Of a stretch of DNA of 64,000 nucleotides, positions 1-13,484 are shown in pieces. Positions within the stretch are counted from its first letter, which is position 1. Every line of letters starts with the position of its first letter. The notes below the pieces were generated by a model, which saw nothing but the letters and a program-made list of their open reading frames with translations, made no database searches and was not told where the DNA came from. This DNA comes from Oncomelania hupensis (lineage: Eukaryota > Mollusca > Gastropoda > Littorinimorpha > Pomatiopsidae), in the NCBI GenBank assembly GCA_036898135.1, contig CM072517.1:59150990-59214989 (forward strand). The letters run 5' to 3'. Made by a program: the position numbers and the translations under genes.

Positions 1-165
1 GGGGAAAATAATATGGTCAGACATTGGCCAATCCGGGTACCTGGTTCGAATCCCGGATTGGCCAATGTGTGACCATATTATTTTCCCCTTACCATCAACT
101 GGTTCGCTGGTGTCAGAATAATGTGACCAGTAGTCGCCTATACGCTTCGGTGTCGTGTGACTATA
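1..165 (+). mobile_element. tRNA-derived SINE (family 1) with fold-back head
   Basis: From about base 45 rightward this matches the SINE copies at 21613 and 41600: B-box GGTTCGAATCC, then the shared body and the 3' end GTGTCGTGTGACTATAATC. Bases 1-36 are an inverted copy of bases 53-88 with one mismatch and a 16-base loop, so the A-box half of the tRNA head is replaced by a reversed piece of SINE body. It looks like two head-to-head SINE fragments. It is not a functional tRNA gene. Confidence 0.75.
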
Positions 166-332
166 ATCTACAGTTTCGTTTGTTTCAAACCACGAATTGG
201 TAGGCGGCGTGAATAAAGAGAGAGCGTCAGTCCATGTGTTTATGTCTGTGGTTCGATCTTTCAACGATCCACTTCGTTATATCTTTATGACTGCGTTCGG
301 GGTCATAGTCCGGACAACAAGAAAAATAGGAA

Positions 333-375
333 GAAGAAGACGATGAGGAAGAAGAAGAAGAAGAAGAAGAAGAAG
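333..375. repeat. (AAG)n microsatellite
   Basis: Uninterrupted GAA/AAG triplets directly next to the 3' tail of the RTE fragment that follows. Confidence 0.9.
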
Positions 376-1358
376 ACTATCTTATCCTATCCCGTAAATC
401 AAAGGTCGTTGGGGCACCACAGATGATCGTTTAACCAGCGCATTCCATCTTTCTCTGTTCTCAGCAACCCTCATGGCTTCGTTAAGTGTCAAACCAGTCC
501 ATTCTCGAATGTTGTCCTACAACCTCTTTTTCGGTCTCCCTCTTCTTCTGCCTCATTGCACCGTGCCTTGCAGGATAGGTTTTGCAAGGCCTGATGCTCT
601 GGTGACGTGGCCACACCATCGGAGTTTCCGTTTCTTCATCATTGTGAGCATGTCATCGTGTTGTCCAATGGCTTGTGTGCATGTGATGGTCTTTCGGACT
701 TCGTCGTTGGTGATGTGCTGGGTATAGGAAATGTCCAGAAGTCTTCTGTAGAACATCATTTCCATGCTTTGTTTTATTCATTGTAGGTCTGCTGTGAGGG
801 TCCATGTTGCGCAAGCATATAGGAAGATAGCGATGACAAGGGAGTGCAGCAGTCTTCTCTTACCTTGGAATGTAGACTGATGGTCCTGTCTTTCCAAATG
901 GGATTCAACCTTGCGATCCTGGAGAGGACTTCCTGTCGGGACCCATTGTCTGATACAATGGCTCCTAAATATTTGAAGCTATGCACTGTGTTGAGGGATT
1001 GGCCTTGGACTTTGATGTCCACGTTGATGTCTTTGGTGTTGTTGGTCATCATTTTGGTATTCTCTGCATTTATTTCCATACCAAAGGCTCTGAAGGTGGT
1101 GTCAGGCCTCTGTACTAGCTGTTCAAGTTCTTGTCCTTCTCCATCAGCCAATCCATCAATGTTATCCGCAAAACGAGGGTTGGAGATTGCTCTACCCCCT
1201 GTGCTGACCGTGCCTTCGTGATATGCAAGGGCATCTTTTATGATGCGCTCTAAGAAGATGTTAAAGATCGTTAGAGAGAGTAGGCATCCTTGACGTACAT
1301 CGATTGGAGTTCTGAACCAGATCCCGATGGCCCTGTTGTGGAGAACTGCACTGGTAGC
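376..1358 (-). mobile_element. RTE-clade LINE, 5'-truncated fragment
   Basis: Reverse-strand reading gives the C-terminal half of the reverse transcriptase seen intact at 17593-20193. It includes a degenerate active-site segment (FADN instead of FADD), the KYLGAIVSDNGSRQEVLSRIA block and the C-terminal YTQHITNDEV block. The 3' end carries the family's (TATCC)n-type tail at about 376-397, as read on the plus strand. The frame is broken in several places, so it is a dead copy. The 5' end stops inside the reverse transcriptase at about 1358, as expected for incomplete target-primed reverse transcription. Confidence 0.85.
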
Positions 1359-2086
1359 CGACAACAATGACAATAGCAGCAGGCTGCAGCAGCAGGAAAA
1401 TAACAAACATAACAAGAACAGCAGCAACAACAACAACACAAAGAAAGCAAGACAGAAAAAAAAGAAACGACGAAAAGGAAAGGAAATAACTGCGCAGTTT
1501 TCACAATTCTAATAATAAGCACCCCAAGTTCAGAAACTAAAACGGAACGTAATCATCAACCTAGATTGAACGCTTTATATTAGCCCGATCCCCCCCTTCC
1601 CCCTCCCCCCCCCCATAAAAAATGTTTGTTTACAGTATCCCGACCGACCCTAGTTCTTTGGCCGACCCTAAACATTTTTTGGATCGTCTGAAAAAAAAAA
1701 TGGAAAAAAAAAATAATCTTACCCAAGGTGCACATTTTTTTGTTTAAATAATACAAAGAAGCCGATCTACCGGCCTTTTTTTCTCCCTATGTTACCGTAA
1801 ACAGACATATTTTTTTAAGGCCTTAGCTAATCGTTTGCCGCGAGCTGGTTAACTGTTTCCTGACACTGGCAATAAAAGCTAAGGCCTGTTATACTTTTGT
1901 GAAGTCTCGTTGGCGTGTTTAATAAATAGAGGTCTTTATTTAACCCAAAGCACTACAAGGAAACTTTGTGAGAATCACGCCACGTAATTATCACAATGCC
2001 ATAATTATAATGACTAACCATACAGACTTATCATTTGGCTTCCTCGTCTCTCGTTCCGATCCAAATTTTGCCGCAATGTCAACTAA
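1359..2086. other. Non-coding stretch, no gene recognised
   Basis: CAG/CAA-rich DNA at 1372-1440, A- and C-homopolymers at 1580-1720, then AT-rich sequence. The motif AAGGCCTTAGCT near 1818 recurs inverted near 1878 (AGCTAAGGCCT), hinting at a decayed inverted-repeat element. No supported coding sequence. Confidence 0.5.
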
Positions 2087-2162
<76 letters not shown>

Positions 2163-2180
2163 CCCTCTCTCTCTCTCTCC
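2087..2180. repeat. (CT)n microsatellite
   Basis: About 90 bases of CT dinucleotides with one C-run interruption. It abuts the 5' truncation point of the LINE fragment that follows. Confidence 0.95.
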
Positions 2181-2184
2181 CTGG

Positions 2185-2487
2185 TATGCTTCCCCTTAAC
2201 AAACACCTTACTTACAATAAAGCCGTTTTAATGTACAAAATACTAAACAATAGAGCTCCTGATTATTTAAAAGTACTTTTTAGAAAACCATAACGTTATC
2301 CAATTTTCAGACCTAATTTAACCTTGCCACAGCCACGCTTAGACATATTTAAAACATCTCTGTCATATTCTGGTCCAAGTGTGTGGAATTCTCTACCACA
2401 AGAAATCAAGGAAAGTAAATCATTATCATTGTTTAAAATTAGACTCCACAAAATTCTATTTTTCCTTGCTCCTACATGTAATATTTA
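2185..2487 (+). mobile_element. CR1/Jockey-type LINE, C-terminal end of the reverse transcriptase
   Basis: The plus strand encodes the hallmark C-terminal block of these LINE polyproteins: MYKILNNRAPDYL, then SVWNSLPQEIKES, then SLSLFKIRLHKIL, ending at a stop near 2487. One in-frame stop interrupts it after residues FRKP, so it is a dead fragment. The closely similar block SYSNSTLWNNFP at about 20690 suggests the same family as the LINE at 14480-21112. Confidence 0.75.
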
Positions 2488-2866
2488 AGATGATTGTATA
2501 CATTTGTTCTTTCCTATCTTGCGACAGTTTACTTTGTTGAGGTGTGAATTAGCTTGTGTGTGGTTGTGGTGGTGGGGGAGGGGAGAGTGGGAGTAGGAAA
2601 AGGGTATTGGAGGGGGGGAGGGAGTATGTGTATTTTGGTACAGTGAACTCCGGATATACTAAAGGCCGGATAAAGTAAATATTCGGTTTTAGTAACGTCC
2701 AGTCTTGGTCCCGACCAAAACTCTTCTTTGTCTCTGTTTTTAAAAATCGGATATAATTTAAAAAAAAAGTAAAGTCCGCTTATAATAAAGTGTTTTCTAA
2801 GGCCCCTGGCGAGTTTTGCTGCCGCTTATAATAAAGTTTCAAGGGAGATTACTGTATTAAAGTTTC

Positions 2867-3076
2867 ATGAGAGTTAATGAAGTTCATAATTGCGTCACGC
2901 TTACCCTGAAGCATAAAATAGATCTAATTCACGCACTTGAAGATGAAAAGATGAAAAAAAAAGAAATTGCTGAACAATTGGGAATTTCTACATCAACAGT
3001 AACTGTGATTATGAAGGAGAGTGAAAAACTGAAGGAGAGATTTCATTGTTTGGCAGAAAAAGAGTCCCTAGCTTAG
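2867..3076 (+). pseudogene. Transposase N-terminal helix-turn-helix fragment (CENP-B-N type)
   Basis: A 69-codon reading frame with LTLKHKIDLIHALEDE, then the helix-turn-helix KKEIAEQLGISTSTVTVIMK, which is the pattern of the N-terminal DNA-binding domain of pogo/Tigger transposases and CENP-B. In an intact protein a second DNA-binding domain and a DDE nuclease would follow; here a stop comes at codon 70. The position 226 bases inside the left terminal repeat and the orientation fit the surrounding element. Function is lost, so I call it a remnant. Confidence 0.75.
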
Positions 3077-3520
3077 AAACTTATAAAGCAAATTAGACTT
3101 CACTTTCGCTATACATGATGAAATGCGTTTATGACTAAATAAGGTTGTTATAAGTTGAACACATTATAATTATACAATTTGTACTGAGAGGAATCCGAAT
3201 CAATGGAGAACTGGGAAACCAATGTTTTGACTGGACTGCACTTTCAAATGAGAAGTAAAGAAGAGATTTACTCCTAAGCTGTTGCATTGCTTTGCAAGAC
3301 AAATCATCTTTTTTTTAATCCACCATATTGTTTAGGTTTTGTTCATGTCTTTGTTTGCTTTAATTTTGTGAACTTTTTGTTTTTTAACAATGACGATAGT
3401 ACAACATGTACAATTCAAGGTCTACTTTTATGATTTATCTTTCCGATTAAAGGGTTGGTTTGAAATAATTAGGACAGGAAGGCTCACATGTTATTACATC
3501 TCTTATCCATACTGGACTCT

Positions 3521-3566
3521 CTCTCTTTCTCTTACCCTCTCTCTCTCTCACTCTCTCTCTCTCACT
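3521..3566. repeat. CT-rich microsatellite
   Basis: Imperfect CT dinucleotides inside the Tigger-like element. Confidence 0.8.
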
Positions 3567-4046
3567 CACACAAACGTGAACTTACACACACGGACATCAA
3601 CAAATAATACTGTAAAATTTCAATCAATATACACAAACTGGGTTATAAGAGATGTATTCTTGAAGAGTTTATAATACCCGAGTTAATAAACAAAAATAAT
3701 CAATCAACATATGTGAACGTAATGGAATCCAATAAGGGACAGTGGACCTACTGCAAGTGTTCATAAAAAGTATATTTTTCAGCTATTTCCCATGAATTTC
3801 TGGTGGCTTCACACGAAAGGCTAAAAGGACCTTTTCACTTTCGTGAAATATCAGTTGTTATCATGTGGCTGTGTCAAGAAACAATAGATCTAGACGATGA
3901 GTGCATATTCATAATGTTCACTTAAGTAACGTAATTGCTATTTACCTGTAATTACGATAGCAATAGGTAATACCCATTGGGGAGCGAGGAGGGGGGGGAA
4001 GGAAACACAAAGAAGAAGAAAATTTAAATTTTGAAAAGGCCATGTT

Positions 4047-4165
<119 letters not shown>

Positions 4166-4662
4166 GAGCTTGTCCAACCACTCAAATAAATACTTTGAAT
4201 TTTGTTCTTGGCAACTCTGGTAAGAGAAACGTCTCCACGACGCCTTATAGACGGCTGTCCGGGGGTGGGGGGCTGTGGGGCTGGGGAGGGTGGGGGTGTA
4301 AGTTAAAATGGGAAAACATAGTTTTCGTGTGGAATTCAGCAAGGGACAACAAACCAACACAGAAATATTAATATAAATTAAAATATGTAATAACGAAAGC
4401 GATTCGTTCGAGTTGCACTCTCTTATTTTAACTGTTCAACTATGTGAATCTAATCAATTAATGGGACCCAATTCCAATGTACATGTATATAACGCGCCAA
4501 ATGTCAGCTCAATTTTGAACGATGTTGAGTTACGTGAACACACAGACAAATAGAAACACAGACGATATCGATAACAGTCTGCAGAAATCCTTGTAAAAGA
4601 TGGAAATTCGAGAGGTCATTTGTTCACTGATTTGTTTTGTTTTTCTTCTTCTTTATTTGCAC

Positions 4663-4929
4663 CAGGGCCGGATCCAGAGGGAAGGGGAGGAGGGGTGCGG
4701 CAGTAATCCCCTCACCCCTTGGCAACCAAAAAAAAAAAAATAAAATTTAAAAAAAATAAAGAAAGAAGAAGTTGGAATTTTTTGTTCAACTGGAAGAACG
4801 TTATGTAAGGCAGTTAGTTACAGTAGTTTTATTTGTGGCGTTTCACCACTCCGTACCATACACTTTAAAAAGAACTAGACTAGCACCCCCCCACCCCCGA
4901 TCCCTCGAAAATGGATTGATCCGGCCCTG
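4663..4929. mobile_element. MITE with CAGGGCCGGATC terminal inverted repeats
   Basis: A 267-base segment starts CAGGGCCGGATC and ends GATCCGGCCCTG, a perfect 12-base inverted repeat. It is flanked by the 5-base direct repeat TGCAC (4658-4662 and 4930-4934). The interior is A-rich and non-coding. A second element with similar ends and also a 5-base flanking repeat lies at 46357-48968. Superfamily is unclear; hAT-like is possible from the CAGGG ends. It is nested inside the Tigger-like element. Confidence 0.65.
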
Positions 4930-5237
4930 TGCACCCACATACACTTTAGACCAGCGTTTTCTATCTCTTTATAATGAGAGTGTCGGATTAGTAAACGTTA
5001 AATTAAAACAAAAACAAAGTTTCGGTTATGCTAAATTAACCCTCTAAAATCGTTATTATAAACGAAGTCGGTTATAGTCAAGTAAACCTCTAAAACTGTA
5101 TTATAAACGAAGTTTCGGTTATAGTAAAGTAAACTTTAAAAACTTTACTGTACACGGATTTTCGGTTATATTAAATATTCGGTTATACTAAAGATTTATT
5201 TGGTCCCAGGGCACTTTACTATATCCGAAGTTCACTG

Positions 5238-5422
5238 TACATTAATTTTCTTCGTAAAACTTTAATTCTTACCATTGTTAGGGTTTGTGTCAGTTTCAAA
5301 TCAATTTATGTTATTTATTTTGTCCTGAATTTTTTATTTCTTTTAGTTTACAATTTTCTTAAGGACTAGCTGTAAGACAGGTCCATAGGACCTAATTTAT
5401 CATATTAAAGGTTTCGACTTCG

Positions 5423-5511
<89 letters not shown>

Positions 5512-5911
5512 ACTTGTCCCGACTGCTCACGGGAAACTAACGGCACTGTTACATTTTGTAACATTTGACTGTGGTTTAAAATAACCCAGTTTCATATTTT
5601 TGTTCAATAAGTATGTATTATATCTACACTTTTGTTTCTAACCCCACTATTTGGAGGATTTACAGTAAAATATGATTAGAGTTGTGATATCGAAAAGTTT
5701 TAAAAAATAATTCCTGTGAATATTCCCGGTGACAGTGACACCTGTGTGGACTTCACCTGACATTCTTGTTATTGAAATTCTTGTTCTAATTTAATTGTCA
5801 ACTAACAATATAACGCTCTAGTTTGAATTTTATTCTTATTTAAGTGTATGCAAGTGTTAACTTTCATTCAGCGAGTCAGGTTTAGTTTCCTCTGAACTTC
5901 CTTGGTGAGAC
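5238..5911. other. Non-coding stretch with CT microsatellite
   Basis: AT-rich DNA with a CT-rich microsatellite at 5425-5511. I see no gene. Confidence 0.6.
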
Positions 5912-5952
5912 AGATCAGAAGGTTGCGTGTTCGAATCACGTCAGGGTCACCA
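5912..5952 (+). other. tRNA-Trp 3'-half-like sequence ending in CCA (possible primer-binding site)
   Basis: The sequence from AGATCAGAAGGTTGCGTG through TTCGAATCACGTC to GGGTCACCA matches the 3' half of eukaryotic tRNA-Trp from the anticodon arm on, with a 3' CCA present in the DNA. Eukaryotic tRNA genes do not encode CCA, so this is not a normal tRNA gene. On the minus strand the order is GTTACA, TT, TGGTGACCCTGACGTG, which is how an LTR end followed by a tRNA-Trp primer-binding site looks. CsRn1-type Gypsy elements are known to use tRNA-Trp. The rest of such an element is not recognisable here. Confidence 0.45.
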
Positions 5953-5985
5953 AATGTAACGGATGGTTTTTGTGTATTAAATTAA

Positions 5986-8176
<2,191 letters not shown>

Positions 8177-8189
8177 CACCCCCCTCCCA
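8177..8189 (-). promoter_or_regulatory. Polypurine tract
   Basis: On the minus strand TGGGAGGGGGGTG immediately precedes the 3' LTR. This is the expected position and composition for the plus-strand-DNA primer of an LTR retrotransposon. Confidence 0.75.
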
Positions 8190-8231
8190 AGACGAACCTA
8201 CGGAGAGTTCAAAACCTAAACTTCCACAGGG

Positions 8232-11129
8232 TCAGATCTGCTGAAGAAATCCGCTTCTATGTTGTCTCTCCCTGGAATTGGTCGAACGGTGAAGACGTAC
8301 GCCTGCAACTGCATAGCCCACCGGGTGAGTCTGGCACTGTTGAGGTGCGTCCGTCCTCAAGATGAGCTCTTTGTCTAAGCTTGGTAACTTGACCACTGGC
8401 TCACTGGTCAGCGCTCTCTTCAAATCGTTGAAAGCTCTCTGGCAGTCATCCCTTCTGTTGACCTCTCCCTTCTTCCTTACTCGCACGATCGGTGCTTCGT
8501 ACGGCGACGTACAAGACTTGATCACCCCCGACTCCAGCATCGATTCCATTTCACCCTTGACGACTTCCATCTGTGAGAATGGTAGCGGATGCTGGTGCAC
8601 GCGAACAGCGCTGTCGTCAGTCAATTCCACTTCGCATTCGTCCACGCTGGTGCGCTGGGGTCGATCTGTCAGCTGACTCGCGTACTGTTGACTCACTTCC
8701 CGTAGCTGGCTCCGATGATGTGCATACAGCGACGGGTCTATCTGTACGTCCACACGCCCTTCGCTCGCTCGTAGCGGTGTCAGTGGTACGGTGCCCTGAT
8801 CACTGATGTCCGACGTTCCCTCTGTTCCAGCTGGGTCCAACACCACTGCCACCGTCGCCTCCGGTTCTGCTTTGCGTACTATGTAACGCTCCAACTTCCT
8901 GTTCTTGCCGGCTCTCTGAAACGGTACCCTCCCGACTGGCATCCGTCCTAGTGGCACCTTCCTGACACTCCCTTTCGGCGTCGTCCGCTGGCACACGTCG
9001 CATGAAGCACAGTACTTTCTCACATCACGGCACATCCCCGGCCAGTAGTGCTCGGCCCACACGCGATCCAGGGTCCGCTTGGCTCCTAGATGTCCAGCCA
9101 TGGGTGTGTCGTGTCCCATGCGCAGTACCTCCGATCGAAGCTTGGCTGGCACCACCAACTGGCTGTGATCCACTTTGTCCTGTCCTGTATACTCGCGGTA
9201 CAACAGGCCCCGCTTCCAGACAAATGCCACTTGCCCCTTGCCTCGCTTCTCCTTTCCTGCCTTCCGGTCTGCTAGCTGTCGTACTTTCGCAAGCTCGCCG
9301 TCTTCCAACTGCAGTTGACGAATCTCCTTCGGCGTCGCGACGACGCTCTTGCTCGGTCCGACTACCACTGGTTCCGCAGCGTCTGTCTCTCTGGCTGCTT
9401 GCGCTCGCGTCTGCACGGCGCAACACTCTGCGGTTCCCTCGACGAACACTGGCAGTGCTGTGTCTGGTTGCCGCTCCGTCCTCGCCCAGTTGCCGATCAC
9501 CACTGGGTAGATCAGGTCGGGTACCACCACTACCTCCACTCTCCCGGTGTAGAACGGTGACTCCAACTGTACCCACGCTGTCGGCAGAGACTTGGATAGC
9601 TGGCGAATAGCGAATCCGACACGCCGCGTGCGTCCTGTGTAGACAAGGTTGGCAACCTCTCCTTTCCGCAGGCAAATCAAGTCGGCCCCCGTGTCCCTCA
9701 CAGCCGCCAGCGGAACACCTTCCACTACCACTTGGCTCTGGAACCGAGGATCTCCCCTCTTGCCTGCCTCCTTCAAGATGCGCAACGCTCCCCCACTTCG
9801 CTCGCCGCGTTTCGGACAATCCCGCTTCAAATGCCCCTTCTGTCCGCAAGTATAGCACACCCGCTTGTCAGGCGAGTTGGGTCGTGGTCCCGCTGGCTGG
9901 CGACCCTCGCTCTTATCCCTGGGTGTAAAGGGTTGACGTGGTGGGAAACGTAGGTTGGTCCCCGCCCTGGCGTCGACGTACTGCTGTGCTAACGTCGCGG
10001 CCTCCTCCACCGTTGCTGGGTTGCGCTCGCGCACGAACGTGACCAGTTCTGGCGTCAAACCGTTGACCATCTGCTCCATCAGCACTAAGTCCAGTAAGTC
10101 CGCATACGTGGCCTTCTTGTTCGCTAGTCCCATCCAGCGCTCCAGGAACAACTCTGACTTCCGCAGATACTGTTTGAAAGTCTCTGGTGGCTCCCTTCGT
10201 AGCTGGCGAAACTTCTTCCGATACGTCTCGGCCGTCAGGTTGAAACGCACCAACAACGCTGCCTTCAGGATCTCATAGTCGGCTGAGTCGTCCTCGTTCA
10301 AGCCAACGTAAACTTCCCTCGCCTTCCCCTTCAGCAAGGTCCCCAAGCGAATAGCCCACGTGTCCTTCCTCCAGTCTTGAGCCTTGGCGAATCGCTCAAA
10401 TTGACACAAGTAGGTCTCTAGGTCGTCCTTGTCCTCGAAGAACGGTAACCTGAGCTTGACCGTCTCGAACTCGGGTTGACGATTCCTGCGGTTTCCGGCG
10501 CCTTGCGACGTCAGCTGCGCCATCGCTAGCTCGTGTGCCATCTCTCTCTCCCTCTCTCTCTCTCTCCGGTCTGCATCTTCCCGGCTCGCCTGCAGCTCTC
10601 TCTCCCTCTCTCTCTCTCTCCGGTCTGCGTCTTCCTCCCTAGCCGCTTGGTCTATCGCGTAGTCTAACGCTGCCTGACCCTTCAGTCCTTCGCGCTTGGC
10701 GAGCCTCAAGATCCTCTCCACCGGCGTCTCGCCCGGAAACAATCCTGTCCTCGGCGTCGGTGCCGCCTCGACCTTGTAGACCGAACGGTAAGGATTGGTC
10801 TCGAACCTCTTCGGCCTCGTTGCGTCGCTCAGACGATCCTGGTCCCCGTAGAAGTCGGTGCCTGCTGACATCCCGCCAGTCGCGCCAAATCCCGTCACAA
10901 AAGGGTCACTCACTGTGTCTCTGGCTTCAACCGTCGTCGACTCGTCGTCTGCTGACCCACGACGCGATGACCTGACCGGCGATCTCCGTTGCTCGATCGC
11001 AGAAGGTAGATCGGTGACTCCTGCATCCGCTGCCGACGTCGTCGCCCGCTCGTCCATCGTGACGCCCACGCGAGAACGCGTACGAGCCGCGATCGGTGAC
11101 ACTCCTTCAGCCTCCTCGTGCGATGCCAT
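8232..11129 (-). CDS. Gag-Pol-like polyprotein of the Gypsy-type element, two catalytic regions deleted
   Basis: One open frame of about 965 codons from the likely start at 11129 (MASHEEAEG); a further in-frame ATG 42 bases upstream adds only a leucine-rich leader. Visible parts in order: charged N-terminus; retrotransposon gag core near 9950-10480; CCHC zinc knuckle CYTCGQKGHLKRDC near 9830-9870; aspartic protease motif RDTGADLICLR near 9680-9710; integrase HHCC zinc finger near 9000-9130 (MGHDTPMAGHLG, then CASCDVC). The integrase catalytic core appears missing. Then comes the start of a reverse transcriptase (MLESGVIKSCTSPYEAPIV) whose palm with YxDD is missing, then the connection to RNase H (RAFNDLKRALTSEPV). 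The last part slips out of the RNase H frame. The integrase-before-RT order resembles Gmr1-like Gypsy elements. Gag and protease look usable; Pol cannot be. Confidence 0.85.
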   Translation of the reverse strand: MASHEEAEGVSPIAARTRSRVGVTMDERATTSAADAGVTDLPSAIEQRRSPVRSSRRGSADDESTTVEARDTVSDPFVTGFGATGGMSAGTDFYGDQDRLSDATRPKRFETNPYRSVYKVEAAPTPRTGLFPGETPVERILRLAKREGLKGQAALDYAIDQAAREEDADRRERERERELQASREDADRREREREREMAHELAMAQLTSQGAGNRRNRQPEFETVKLRLPFFEDKDDLETYLCQFERFAKAQDWRKDTWAIRLGTLLKGKAREVYVGLNEDDSADYEILKAALLVRFNLTAETYRKKFRQLRREPPETFKQYLRKSELFLERWMGLANKKATYADLLDLVLMEQMVNGLTPELVTFVRERNPATVEEAATLAQQYVDARAGTNLRFPPRQPFTPRDKSEGRQPAGPRPNSPDKRVCYTCGQKGHLKRDCPKRGERSGGALRILKEAGKRGDPRFQSQVVVEGVPLAAVRDTGADLICLRKGEVANLVYTGRTRRVGFAIRQLSKSLPTAWVQLESPFYTGRVEVVVVPDLIYPVVIGNWARTERQPDTALPVFVEGTAECCAVQTRAQAARETDAAEPVVVGPSKSVVATPKEIRQLQLEDGELAKVRQLADRKAGKEKRGKGQVAFVWKRGLLYREYTGQDKVDHSQLVVPAKLRSEVLRMGHDTPMAGHLGAKRTLDRVWAEHYWPGMCRDVRKYCASCDVCQRTTPKGSVRKVPLGRMPVGRVPFQRAGKNRKLERYIVRKAEPEATVAVVLDPAGTEGTSDISDQGTVPLTPLRASEGRVDVQIDPSLYAHHRSQLREVSQQYASQLTDRPQRTSVDECEVELTDDSAVRVHQHPLPFSQMEVVKGEMESMLESGVIKSCTSPYEAPIVRVRKKGEVNRRDDCQRAFNDLKRALTSEPVVKLPSLDKELILRTDAPQQCQTHPVGYAVAGVRLHRSTNSRERQHRSGFLQQI

Positions 11130-11491
11130 CCGGCTTAAGGAAAGCAGCAACAACACCAAAAACAACAACAAGAAGTCAAAAACCTAACCTTACCTAGCCT
11201 AGCCTAAGATACTAACAAACCTTACCTAAGCTATCTCCCTACCTATCACCCACCTCCTCCCACTCAAACAGTGGAAACTGGCCCGCGAGGTAGCGAACCG
11301 GATGGAGAGTGCAACGGTGCCCTCCCCTCACGTGTGGTCGAACCCAGGCCGGCTGTGAGCCTCCGCTAAACAGCGACCTGACTCCCTCCAACCACCCGCT
11401 GGGGTGCACACTCTCACCGAATCACGCCTCACACACACGGACACCACAAGACAATCACAAGACAACTTCACGTCTGGGCACACTCACACAT

Positions 11492-11508
11492 ACCCTGCAT
11501 CTCCACCA
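11492..11508 (-). promoter_or_regulatory. Putative primer-binding site
   Basis: The plus strand reads ACCCTGCATCTCCACCA two bases inside the 5' LTR. On the minus strand this is TGGTGGAGATGCAGGGT, starting with TGG as a site complementary to a tRNA 3' CCA end should. I could not assign the tRNA. Confidence 0.5.
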
Positions 11509-11510
11509 TA

Positions 11511-13208
11511 TGTCACCGCCACGACTCTCCCTGGGCAGACGCCACAAACAAACAACTTCCACACGCAGACAACCCAGAAAGAATGACGATTTCCCGCAGA
11601 CGGAAGTGATGAAAAACACACCAAATAATATACAACTTTCAAGCTATTTATTCATTCATACCACACACTCATACACATACAACATTTACACATGAAACGA
11701 AGAAATGGTAATGAAACAATCAATGGTCAATGGAACGATGCAATGGTTCGTGGGTGATCGGGGGTCGCTAATCGACCAACGTCCTCAAATCGAACGTGCA
11801 CAGCCAAAGTCCGAGGCACGTGTTCACAAACAGACAGGGGAGGTTAAGCGTAGGAGAGGGACAACACAAAACGGGCCCACCTGGCGAAATGCAGTCCCTG
11901 GTAAAGTCTCCTCAAAAGTATCCACTCCCTTCCGTTGACGTCCAAACGAAGGAGCGTTGCCACCCGCGGTCGCCACTGACGATGATGATGGAGTGATGTT
12001 GATGGCGCTGACAACAGAGATGGTAGACAAACGAATGGCGATGTTGATGATGTTTGGTCCACTTGACCAAGTGTCGTCGTCGTTGCTGCCTCACGTTATC
12101 CAGCGACGAACGGGCGGATTGACGATCGTTGAGCTGCGAACTTCGAACTCGATCCTCGAATTCAGTCCTCAACGACAATCCTTGACGAACCTGTAACATG
12201 CTTGTCGCATCGTAAATGTCATGTTCTCGATTCTGTCCCCCTCCCTCCATCACACTTACCCCCCCCCCACTCTCACTAGCTATTCCACTAAACTTCTGCC
12301 ACTTGAGGGGTCCAACTGCAGACTATTTCCCCTGGCCTTGACTCTCTCTCGCTTTCTACTGTTATCGTCACTTGAATCAAATACATATTATACAATTCAA
12401 TGAAATCATGGATGCCTGGAATGAACGATGCTGCAAATGAATACAAGTAACCATCACCACATTATTCATATCAAACATCCCCAACGACAACAACAGCAAC
12501 CACTTCCATCCTACCTTCATCACACTCCACCCCCTTTCTTCTCCCTCATTCTCCCTTCTTCAGTCGCACTCTTCCTTTCTTCTGCCTCTCCTCAGTGCAA
12601 CCATTCTCATCCTTCCTTCTGTCTCACATACAGCTGTCATTCAACACCCCAACAGCCGGCCCTTGGTTATAGCACAGTGAGGAAAAAACCACCATCCACT
12701 CACCCAACGGTTCGCATGTAATTGCACCCCGTAGTAGCCCTTCTCCACTGCCCTCCTACGAAAGTACATCCAATTAGGGTAATCCGGTAGTGTGTAGTTC
12801 CCGTAGTAGACAATACCTCGATACTACCTACCACACTACCACAGACTTGCTTTTCTACAGCTGCACTCCAACTGAGCGTATCACTTCAGAAATTTGCAAT
12901 CTTTAAACTAGTATCCTTCTCGGAACCAGATATTATTATTCGTTAATACCCGTCCCACCCTAATTCCAGAACACAGCAAAAACCACAGAGCACTAGACAA
13001 ACATCGTCTACACTGTACTGCTGACAAACACGTTCTGACGATAGTGAGCAAATTCCTAACCTGGCCTAACCGGCGTATGCTGTTTACCATGCTTTGCACG
13101 CTCCCGAGACAACAATAATCACGAATACGGCAACACGCAGTACCACCCCCGCCCCTATACTCTTCACACACAGACGACATGGCTTTCTTCACGGGCTGCC
13201 CTGTGACA
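11511..13208 (-). repeat. 5' LTR of the Gypsy-type element
   Basis: 1698 bases, partner of 6477-8176. Its right end ACA at 13206-13208 is followed by ATCTATCT, the continuation of the target microsatellite. The element's promoter should lie within it but I could not define one with confidence. Confidence 0.93.

Positions 13209-13484
<276 letters not shown>

Noticed and set aside
9025..9858. 277-codon minus-strand frame overlapping the Gypsy polyprotein
   Set aside because: It is a shifted-frame shadow of the GC-rich gag-pol frame, without any family motif.
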